Assembly: GCA_023953775.1 (NCBI GenBank)
Contig: JAMLJD010000052.1
Span: 1 to 32,499 of the forward strand
Direction of reading: 5' to 3'
Length of the DNA stretch: 32,499 bases
DNA from: Rhizobiaceae bacterium
Lineage (GTDB): Bacteria > Pseudomonadota > Alphaproteobacteria > Rhizobiales > Rhizobiaceae
The notes under the pieces are model-generated. The model was not told the DNA's origin. It made no database searches and saw only the letters and a program-made list of their open reading frames with translations. The translations under genes were made by a program, and so were the position numbers. Positions 26,524 through 32,499 of the stretch are shown piece after piece (positions within the stretch are counted from its first letter, which is position 1; each line of letters opens with the position of its first letter).

Positions 26524-27168
26524 TCAGGCTCCGGCCGGTTCGGCGAAATGCGCCACCAGCAGCGCGCGCCCCTCGCCCAGCGTGATCGACAGCGCGCCGC
26601 GAACCTCGTTCGAGATGGTCAGCGACGACCCGAACGGCACGGCCGCGTCGTCGAGCGGCCACTTGGCGCCCCGCACGGTCAGCCCGGTCAGCGGCGTGAA
26701 GCCGAGGATGCTGAACAGCGTTCCATCGGGAAAGTCGAATGCGGCATCCCCGGTGAGAAGCGGCCGGCCTTCCTGGTCGCCGCTCGACAGCACCACCGGC
26801 ATGCCGCCCTCGGCTAGCCGGATAGCGGCTGCGAGATGCAGGAACGCATGATCCGCGCGCCGGCCGCCGAATGCGCCCGCCAGAACCAGCGAGGTCGCGC
26901 CGCGCGCCAGCGCAGCGTCGACGGCGATCTCGCCATCCGTCATGTCCTTTTCCGCAGGAAAGATCTCGGTCGGAATACGCTCGAACCGCCCGCGCAGCCC
27001 CTCGTCGACGGAATCGAAATCGCCGGTCCACAGTTCCGGGTCGAGGCCAAGCGCCTCGGCGTGGCGAATACCCGAATCCGCCGCGATCGCGCGCGCGCTT
27101 GCGACCTGGTCGCGAAGCCTTGGCGTCGGCGAGAGGTCGCCCCCGAGGAGAATGACGAAGTGGCTCAT
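26524..27168 (-). CDS. thiN: Thiamine diphosphokinase
   Basis: Transfers pyrophosphate from ATP to thiamine, making thiamine diphosphate; cytosolic. The 214-residue product carries ADSGIRHAEALGL (31-43), the catalytic GDFDSV (49-54) and KDMTDGEIAV (74-83), and then AGAFGGRRADHAFLHL, all diagnostic of the TPK family, with the C-terminal thiamine-binding beta domain (GLTVRGAKWPLDD, SNEVRGALSITLGEG). AAAGG precedes the ATG at 27168. It is divergent from the riboswitch-controlled thiBPQ transporter, so imported thiamine can be activated by the neighbouring gene's product. It is first in a coupled pair with uup. No second riboswitch was seen on its own side. Confidence 0.93.
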   Translation of the reverse strand: MSHFVILLGGDLSPTPRLRDQVASARAIAADSGIRHAEALGLDPELWTGDFDSVDEGLRGRFERIPTEIFPAEKDMTDGEIAVDAALARGATSLVLAGAFGGRRADHAFLHLAAAIRLAEGGMPVVLSSGDQEGRPLLTGDAAFDFPDGTLFSILGFTPLTGLTVRGAKWPLDDAAVPFGSSLTISNEVRGALSITLGEGRALLVAHFAEPAGA

Positions 27169-27237
27169 GACGGGGCCTTTAGCACGCGCGGCCTCGGAAG
27201 CAACAGCACTCCGCCCATGGCGGCCCCCAACATTGCC

Positions 27238-27266
27238 CTTGCCTCGCGCCCCGGCCCGCTCTAAGT
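27238..27266 (+). promoter_or_regulatory. thiBPQ promoter
   Basis: CTTGCC (27238-27243), exactly 17 bases and CTAAGT (27261-27266), matching the CTTGAC-N17-CTATAT type. Predicted transcription start about 27273, just before the riboswitch. Confidence 0.5.
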
Positions 27267-27276
27267 CTCAGGTCGC

Positions 27277-27384
27277 TCTAACGGGGTGCCGGCTGTGTGA
27301 AGACGTAGCCCGGCTGAGAGGCATAGCGGAATTCCGCGCCAACCCGCTGAACCTGATCCGGATCATACCGGCGGAGGGATTAGA
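27277..27384 (+). ncRNA. TPP riboswitch (THI element)
   Basis: Conserved THI-box blocks in order: GGGGTGCC (27283-27290), GCCCGGCTGAGAGGC (27308-27322), AACCCGCTGAACCTGATC (27341-27358) and CCGGCGGAGGGA (27368-27379). The closing stem TCTAA/TTAGA pairs 27277-27281 with 27380-27384, and an outer GGTCG/CGACC (27271-27275 with 27391-27395) can extend it. It binds thiamine diphosphate and, by family knowledge, turns the downstream genes off when TPP is plentiful. It lies directly upstream of thiB. Confidence 0.95.
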
Positions 27385-27397
27385 CGCTCACGACCAG

Positions 27398-27436
27398 GCG
27401 CCTCATTCCCTTTCAACACGAACCGAAAGGAGGCGC
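27398..27436 (+). promoter_or_regulatory. Shine-Dalgarno sequestering hairpin of thiB
   Basis: GCGCCT (27398-27403) and CCTTTC (27409-27414) pair with AGGCGC (27431-27436) and GAAAGG (27425-27430). The AAAGGAGG ribosome-binding site of thiB is thus buried. This is the likely translational expression platform of the riboswitch; the alternative pairing of AGGGA (27375-27379) with TCCCT (27406-27410) could free it without TPP. Confidence 0.55.
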
Positions 27437-27438
27437 TG

Positions 27439-28437
27439 ATGCGCTGCACGATACTCACGACTTCGATCGCCCTCGCACTGCTCGCTGGCCCCGTCCAGGC
27501 GGCCGGGAAGTTGACCGTCTACACCTATGAGAGCTTCACCGCCGAGTGGGGTCCCGGCCCGATTGTCGAGAAGGCCTTCGAGGAAACCTGTGGCTGCGAC
27601 ATCGAGTTCGTCTCCGTCGCCGACGGGGTGGCCCTGCTCAACCGCCTCAAGCTGGAAGGTGCTGCAACCGAGGCAGACATCGTGCTCGGCCTCGACACCA
27701 ATCTGACCTACGAGGCGCGCCAGACCGGCCTGTTCGCGCCGCACGGGGTGGACCTGTCCTCGGTCGATGTTCCCGGCGGCTGGTCCGACGACACGTTCGT
27801 ACCCTTCGATTACGGATACTTCGCCGTTGTCTACGACACCGAGACGGTTTCCGAACCGCCGGCGAGCCTCCACGACCTCGTCGAGGGCGACCCGGCAGTC
27901 AAGATCGCCATCCAGGACCCGCGCACCTCGACGCCGGGCCTCGGCCTGCTCCTGTGGATGAAGGCCGTCTATGGCGACGATGCCGCCGACGCCTGGGCGA
28001 AGCTCAAGGATCGCGTGCTGACGGTGACGCCGGGCTGGTCGGAGGCCTACGGGCTGTTCACCGGTGGCGAGGCGCAGATGGTGCTGTCCTACACCACGTC
28101 TCCGGCCTATCACCGCATCGCCGAGGACAACGACCGCTACGCGGCTGCCTCCTTCGCCGAGGGCCACTATCTGCAGATCGAGGTTGCCGGCATCACGGAA
28201 AAGGGCGCCGCAAATCCGCTCGCGAAGGAATTCATCGCCTTCATGACCGGACCCGGCTTCCAGGATGCCATACCCGAGACAAACTGGATGTTCCCGGCCG
28301 GCAAGACGTCGAAGCCGCTCAATCCGGTCTTCGACGAGCTGGTGAAACCGGCGAAGACGCTTATCATCGATGCCGAAACGGTCGCCGGCAATCGCAAGGC
28401 ATGGATTGACGAATGGCTGTCGGTGATGAGCCGCTGA
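27439..28437 (+). CDS. thiB: Thiamine ABC transporter, periplasmic binding protein
   Basis: Binds thiamine or its phosphates in the periplasm and delivers them to ThiPQ. The 332-residue product has a signal peptide about residues 1-21 ([16 protein letters not shown], cleavage after VQA), then [19 protein letters not shown] and [20 protein letters not shown], both typical of Thi[21 protein letters not shown] and SYTTSPAYH belong to the ligand pocket. AAAGGAGG lies 5 to 6 bases before the ATG and is partly sequestered by the leader hairpin. The riboswitch upstream and the ThiPQ genes downstream exclude an iron- or polyamine-type binding protein of similar fold. The 3' end overlaps thiP by 25 bases. 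Confidence 0.95.
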   Translation: MRCTILTTSIALALLAGPVQAAGKLTVYTYESFTAEWGPGPIVEKAFEETCGCDIEFVSVADGVALLNRLKLEGAATEADIVLGLDTNLTYEARQTGLFAPHGVDLSSVDVPGGWSDDTFVPFDYGYFAVVYDTETVSEPPASLHDLVEGDPAVKIAIQDPRTSTPGLGLLLWMKAVYGDDAADAWAKLKDRVLTVTPGWSEAYGLFTGGEAQMVLSYTTSPAYHRIAEDNDRYAAASFAEGHYLQIEVAGITEKGAANPLAKEFIAFMTGPGFQDAIPETNWMFPAGKTSKPLNPVFDELVKPAKTLIIDAETVAGNRKAWIDEWLSVMSR

Positions 28438-30050
28438 GCACTGCCGCGCCAATGGCCGACAGGCGGATCGTCGCGGGCGTTGTGGCGCTCGCGGTGGTCG
28501 CCGTCGTCATCGGCGGCGCGTTTGCCGGCCTCCTCGCGGAGGCCGGCCGCAATCCGGGCGGCGCGGTGGACGCCTTCGACGGCTACCTGTTCCGCATCGT
28601 TCGATTCACGCTCTGGCAGGCCGTGCTGTCGACGCTGCTGTCGGTGGCGCCGGCAATCCTCGTTGCACGGGCGATCTCGCGCCATCCGCGCTTTCCGGGC
28701 AGAGCGATGCTTTTGCGGCTGTTCGCCGTTCCGCTGGCCCTGCCCGCGATCGTCGCCGCGCTCGGCGTTCTGGCGCTCTATGGCCGCGCCGGGCTCTTCG
28801 CCGGCCTCCTGTCGGACATCTCGCAGACCGGCTGGCCCGGCATATACGGCCTGTCCGGCATTCTCGTCGCGCATGTCTTCTTCAACCTGCCGCTCGCCAC
28901 GCGCCTGTTCCTCGAAACGCTCGAAGCGGTGCCGGCCGACCAGTGGCGGCTGTCGGCGCAACTCGGCATGACGGCGCGCACCACCCTTCGCGTCGTCGAA
29001 TGGCCGGCCATGCGCGCCGGGCTGCCGGGCATTGCCGGGCTCGTTTTCATGCTCTGCGTGACGTCCTTCACCATCGTGCTGATGCTTGGCGGCGGCCCCG
29101 GTGCGACGACGCTGGAAGTGGCGATCTACCAGTCGCTCAGGTTCGACTTCGACCCGGCCCGCGCGGTCACCCTGACGCTCGTCCAGATATTGTTGACGGT
29201 CCTGGTCTTCGCCGCCCTCGCCCGGCTCGGCGCCGTCGTGGCGGGCGATGCGAACCTGCCGGTCTCCTCGCGGCGTTTCGCGACCGCAACTGTCCCCGAG
29301 GCGGCGGTCAACGCGCTTCTCATCGGCGTCGCCTTCCTTTTCGTCGCCGGGCCGATGGCCGCTACCGTCGTCGCCGGGCTTCGCGCCGACCTGGTGCGGA
29401 TCGCCGGCGAGGAAGCTTTCTGCGCCGCGCTCGTCACCAGCCTCGTCCTGGCCTCGATCTCGGCAGTCGGCTCGGTCCTGCTCTCGCTGGCGCTCGTCAA
29501 GGCGCGGCGGGCACTCGAGATACGCGACCGAGGTGCGGTGTCGTTGCTGCAGCGACTGGCCGGCAACGGGGCCACCCTGGTTCTGGTCGTCCCGCCGATC
29601 GTCATCGGCGCCGGCTGGTTCGTGCTGTTGCGCCATTCCGGCTCGGTCTTCGCAGCCGCACCTGTGATGGTCGCCGCCGTCAACGCCATCATGGCGATGC
29701 CCTTCGCGGTGCGCGCCATCCGCCCTGCTCACGATGCCGCCAGCCACCGCCATGACCGGCTTTGCCAGCAGCTTGGCATCCGGGGACTGGTACGGCTTCG
29801 ACTGATCGACTGGCCGGTTCTCCGGCGGCCTCTGGCCACGGCATTCGCTTTCGCGATGGCGCTATCGCTCGGCGACCTCGGTGTCATAGCGCTGTTCGGC
29901 AGCGACAGCGTCCAGACCCTGCCCTACCTGCTCTATTCGCGCATGGCGAGCTACCGGACCAGTGACGCCGCCGGCATCGCCCTCATCCTCGGTCTGCTCT
30001 GCCTCGCGCTGGTGATGGCGGCCGATCGCCTCGGGAGGCAGCCAGGATGA
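28413..30050 (+). CDS. thiP: Thiamine ABC transporter permease
   Basis: Inner membrane permease with two fused halves, about 12 segments in 545 residues. Each half ends with an ATPase-contacting (EAA-type) loop: [20 protein letters not shown] followed by [19 protein letters not shown], and the second as [20 protein letters not shown] followed by [14 protein letters not shown]. The ATG at 28413 overlaps the thiB end by 25 bases; an alternative ATG at 28452 gives [16 protein letters not shown] without overlap, and neither has a strong ribosome-binding site. The stop overlaps the thiQ start (ATGA), showing translational coupling. The fused permease is normal for ThiP. Confidence 0.94.
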   Translation: MAVGDEPLSTAAPMADRRIVAGVVALAVVAVVIGGAFAGLLAEAGRNPGGAVDAFDGYLFRIVRFTLWQAVLSTLLSVAPAILVARAISRHPRFPGRAMLLRLFAVPLALPAIVAALGVLALYGRAGLFAGLLSDISQTGWPGIYGLSGILVAHVFFNLPLATRLFLETLEAVPADQWRLSAQLGMTARTTLRVVEWPAMRAGLPGIAGLVFMLCVTSFTIVLMLGGGPGATTLEVAIYQSLRFDFDPARAVTLTLVQILLTVLVFAALARLGAVVAGDANLPVSSRRFATATVPEAAVNALLIGVAFLFVAGPMAATVVAGLRADLVRIAGEEAFCAALVTSLVLASISAVGSVLLSLALVKARRALEIRDRGAVSLLQRLAGNGATLVLVVPPIVIGAGWFVLLRHSGSVFAAAPVMVAAVNAIMAMPFAVRAIRPAHDAASHRHDRLCQQLGIRGLVRLRLIDWPVLRRPLATAFAFAMALSLGDLGVIALFGSDSVQTLPYLLYSRMASYRTSDAAGIALILGLLCLALVMAADRLGRQPG

Positions 30051-30775
30051 CCGGCGGCGGCGAGATACATTGCCGGGACGTCCGTTTCGGCTATCCCGGA
30101 TCCGGTGAGATGGCGTTCGACTTTGATGTCGAAGCAGGCGGCATCGTCGCGCTCATGGGGCCGAGCGGATCGGGCAAGTCGACGCTGCTCGCCCTGATCG
30201 CCGGTTTCGAGACACCGCTTTCCGGCAGCATCGTGATCGGCGGTCGCGACGTGACCCGCCTGCCCCCGGCGTCCCGTCCGGTCTCGATGGTGTTCCAGGA
30301 GAACAACCTCTTCGCCCATCTCGACGTGGAATCGAACGTCGGGCTGGGACTTTCGCCCTCGCTTCGTCTGGGCAGGGAAGAGCGCCAGCGCATCGAGGAA
30401 GCTCTCGCCTCGACCGGGCTCGCCGGCAAGGCGAAGCGGCTTCCCGCGGAACTGTCGGGCGGCGAGCGCCAGCGTGTCGCTCTGGCGCGTGCCCTGCTGC
30501 GCGACCGGCCGGTGCTGCTGCTCGACGAACCCTTCGCATCGCTCGGCCCGGCGCTGCGGTCCGACATGCTGGCGCTGCTCGCCGACTTGCACCAGCGCCG
30601 CGGCATGACCGTGCTGATGGCCACGCATCAGCCGGAGGATGCGCGCGCGGTCGCCGGGCGGCTGCTGTTTCTCGGCGACGGGCGGATTCTTGCCGATGGC
30701 GACGCACGGGACTTGCTGTCGCCGGACGGACCGGAGACGGTGCGCGACTATATCGGCGCCCGAAAGGAGCGTTGA
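30047..30775 (+). CDS. thiQ: Thiamine ABC transporter ATP-binding protein
   Basis: Cytosolic ATPase that powers thiamine import through ThiP. The 242-residue product has Walker [10 protein letters not shown] (38-46), the Q-loop [13 protein letters not shown] (82-94), the signature [17 protein letters not shown] (about 135-151), Walker [13 protein letters not shown] (156-167) and the H-loop [15 protein letters not shown]. The D-loop residue usually written as aspartate (SALD) is glycine here (ASLG); other ThiQ-like proteins may share this, so loss of function is not implied. Starts by an ATGA overlap with thiP and ends the thiBPQ operon. No intrinsic terminator follows directly. Confidence 0.94.
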   Translation: MTGGGEIHCRDVRFGYPGSGEMAFDFDVEAGGIVALMGPSGSGKSTLLALIAGFETPLSGSIVIGGRDVTRLPPASRPVSMVFQENNLFAHLDVESNVGLGLSPSLRLGREERQRIEEALASTGLAGKAKRLPAELSGGERQRVALARALLRDRPVLLLDEPFASLGPALRSDMLALLADLHQRRGMTVLMATHQPEDARAVAGRLLFLGDGRILADGDARDLLSPDGPETVRDYIGARKER

Positions 30776-30947
30776 GAGCCGTTTCACCGCCCTTCCGCCC
30801 GGATACCGTCACAATTTCGCTTCAGATGCGGAAGGTCGAGCGGCGGGGATGACGCTGCCGGTTGCCCTGTGCTAACCGGCACCACATCTATCCCCGAGGA
30901 AAAGCCGCGAACCGCCTGTCGTCCGGCGAAAGGATACTGAGCTGCAC

Positions 30948-32453
30948 TTGTCGACTCCGCTCCGCATCGTCGGGCCCCGTCTTCTCGGGGGAGCCCGATC
31001 AGCCGCCCGCGGTGTCGCCGTGGCCGCGCTGCTCGCAGCGTTGTCGGGATGTCAGGTCCTGGAAAGCGCCAGCGACGGCGCGATGCGCCCCTCCGCCAAT
31101 CCGGTCACCATCGACACTGTCACGCGCAATGACCGGCTCGCCGCGATCGCCCGCGAGCAGCATCCCAAGATCCTCGCCACCTATGGCGGCGAATATTCGG
31201 ACCAGAAGCTCGAGCGGATGGTTGCCAAGGTGGTCGGCGCGCTGACGCTGGACTCGGCGGACCCGACCCAGACCTACCGCATCACGATCCTCAACTCGCC
31301 CAACGTCAACGCTTTCGCGCTGCCGGGCGGCTATCTCTACGTGACGCGCGGCCTTCTCGCGCTCGCCAACGATTCGGCCGAGCTCGCGGCGGTGATCGCG
31401 CACGAGATGGCGCATGTGACGGCAAATCACGGCCTCCAGCGCCAGAAGAAGGAAGCCGAGGAGATGCTCGCTTCCCGCGTCGTCAACGATGTGCTCGGCG
31501 GCAGCCCGTCGGGCAAGGTTGCGCTGATCCGCGGCAAGCTCCGGCTCGCACAGTTCTCGCGCAACCAGGAGCTCGAAGCCGACGCGATCGGCATCAAGCA
31601 TGTCGGCGAAGCCGGATTCGATCCCTACGCGGCGGCACGCTTCCTCCGCTCCATGGCCGCCTACAGCGACTTCCGCAGCGTGTCGGGCGCGACCGACGCC
31701 AGCCTCGACTTCCTCGCCAGCCATCCGACCGCGCCGCAGCGCATCGACCTCGCCCAGCGTCACGCACGGCAGTTTGGCCAGCCCGGCGTTGGCGACCGTG
31801 ACCGCAATTCCTTCCTGTCCGGCATCGACGGCCTGTTGTTCGGCGACACACCCGACGAGGGCTACGTCCGTGGCACGACCTTCGTGCATCCAAAACTCGG
31901 ACTCAGCTTCACGGTCCCGGACGGGTTCATCATCGACAATTCGGCCGCAGCGGTCACCGCTGCCGGACCCGGCGATATGGCCGTCCGCTTCGATGGCGTC
32001 TCACTCGATCCAAAGGTCTCCCTGACCGACTATATCCGCAGCGGCTGGGTGGCCGGGCTCGACGACAGCAGCGTGAGGGTCGAGACCATCAACGGAAACG
32101 AGGCAGCGCTCGCCCGCGCCAGCGCCGACGGTTGGCAGTTCTCGATCACGGTCTTCCGCGCCGGCGGCCAGGTTTATCGGTTGCTGACCGCCGCGCCGAT
32201 GAACAGCACCCGCCTCGATAGCGTCGCGCGATCGATAAACGACAGCTTCCGCTTCCTGAGCGATCGCGAGAAGCGCGAACTGAAGCCGTTGCGCATAAGG
32301 GTGGTGACGGTGCGCGCCGGCGAGACGATCGGCACCATCGCCGCGCGGATGCAGGGCGTCGACCGCAAGCTCGACCTGTTCAGGCTGATCAACGCGCTGG
32401 CGCCCGGCGCCGGCGTGTCGGTCGGAGACAAGGTCAAGATCATCGCCAACTGA
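30948..32453 (+). CDS. M48-family metalloprotease lipoprotein with LysM-like C-terminus
   Basis: Predicted 501-residue periplasmic zinc protease of the BepA/LoiP kind, probably acting in outer membrane protein quality control. The N-terminus has a hydrophobic stretch ending in a lipobox ALSGC (lipidated C35). The zinc site is HEMAH (152-156) in VIAHEMAHVTANHG with third ligand E208 in NQELEADAIGIKHVG. Around it are NSPNVNAFALPGGYLYVTRGL and LASHPTAPQRIDLAQRH, usual for the family. Residues about 300-440 form an additional unassigned domain (FVHPKLGLSFTVPDGFIID). The last 50 residues (RVVTVRAGETIGTIAARMQG, ending VGDKVKIIAN) resemble a LysM-like peptidoglycan-binding repeat. The start is TTG with AAAGGA about 12 bases upstream; a different start cannot be excluded. 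Confidence 0.9.
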   Translation: MSTPLRIVGPRLLGGARSAARGVAVAALLAALSGCQVLESASDGAMRPSANPVTIDTVTRNDRLAAIAREQHPKILATYGGEYSDQKLERMVAKVVGALTLDSADPTQTYRITILNSPNVNAFALPGGYLYVTRGLLALANDSAELAAVIAHEMAHVTANHGLQRQKKEAEEMLASRVVNDVLGGSPSGKVALIRGKLRLAQFSRNQELEADAIGIKHVGEAGFDPYAAARFLRSMAAYSDFRSVSGATDASLDFLASHPTAPQRIDLAQRHARQFGQPGVGDRDRNSFLSGIDGLLFGDTPDEGYVRGTTFVHPKLGLSFTVPDGFIIDNSAAAVTAAGPGDMAVRFDGVSLDPKVSLTDYIRSGWVAGLDDSSVRVETINGNEAALARASADGWQFSITVFRAGGQVYRLLTAAPMNSTRLDSVARSINDSFRFLSDREKRELKPLRIRVVTVRAGETIGTIAARMQGVDRKLDLFRLINALAPGAGVSVGDKVKIIAN

Positions 32454-32499
32454 GTGTTGCCGAGCGTCCTGGAGGGTTCGTCAGGCGGCCATCTCGGGA

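Noticed and set aside
26522..27031. In-frame upstream extension of uup suggesting another fusion
   Set aside because: The extension is arginine-rich out-of-frame reading of thiN, which has its own complete frame and motifs. Uup begins naturally at 26521 with a coupled start, unlike the antiporter-pgk case where both parts are genuine in one frame.
27439..30775. Assignment of the ABC operon as an iron(III) or polyamine importer, which share the fold
   Set aside because: The TPP riboswitch directly upstream, the neighbouring thiamine diphosphokinase and ThiB-type sequence features all indicate thiamine.
30857..30880. GCCGGTT/AACCGGC inverted repeat after thiQ as a terminator
   Set aside because: The loop is 10 bases and no T-run follows in either direction, so it is not a convincing intrinsic terminator.
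32481..32499. Possible 3' end of a minus-strand gene at the right edge
   Set aside because: A minus-strand TGA at 32483-32481 preceded by a few open codons is too little sequence to support a gene call.

Overview
The window reads as a GC-rich alphaproteobacterial chromosome segment, most likely from the Hyphomicrobiales (a Rhizobium/Mesorhizobium/Brucella relative). The evidence is inferential: Omp25/Omp31-like outer membrane proteins, DUF1013 (TrcR-type), DUF4164 and DUF1127 proteins, the alphaproteobacterial form of SerC, promoters of the CTTGAC-N17-CTATAT kind, CtrA and GANTC (CcrM) motifs, and a tkt/gap/pgk/class I aldolase neighbourhood like that of rhizobia. About 33 genes are supported. 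No tRNA, rRNA, CRISPR array, insertion sequence or phage gene was seen, and no gene-free stretch exceeds 300 bases.

Layout. 1-1760: serC-serA (serine synthesis, minus strand) with RIME-like hairpin repeats on both sides of serC. 1944-4010: a tiny membrane protein, then two paralogous outer membrane beta-barrels, each with a CtrA-type box upstream. 4208-5560: glmM. 5704-8735: an overlapping pair (periplasmic parallel beta-helix protein plus diheme cytochrome c) divergent from a TetR regulator. 8800-9807: MarR and cupin genes diverging from two matching 18-bp operator-like palindromes. 9983-10690: the DUF1013/TrcR-type protein. 10687-12107: a VOC protein and YafY/WYL regulator operon plus a DUF1127 gene, with CCTGACA/TGTCAGG palindromes. 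12247-15350: SDR, prpE and a small membrane protein. 15363-23715: SGNH hydrolase, class I aldolase, pgk, a CPA1 cation/proton antiporter, gap and tkt. 23992-24646: DUF4164 and zapA. 24695-27168: uup-type ABC-F and thiamine pyrophosphokinase. 27277-30775: TPP riboswitch and thiBPQ. 30948-32453: M48 metalloprotease lipoprotein.

How the genes work together. tkt, gap, pgk and the aldolase form a central carbon module. It is interrupted by the antiporter, whose reading frame runs without any stop codon straight into pgk (a 1034-codon ORF). gap ends in a strong terminator, and a promoter-like element lies just before the pgk start, inside the fused frame. Thiamine uptake (thiBPQ, TPP-riboswitch controlled) diverges from thiamine pyrophosphokinase, so import and activation sit together. 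The most notable leads are the antiporter-PGK continuity, the poorly characterised beta-helix/diheme-cytochrome pair, and three local regulator circuits with visible palindromic sites.
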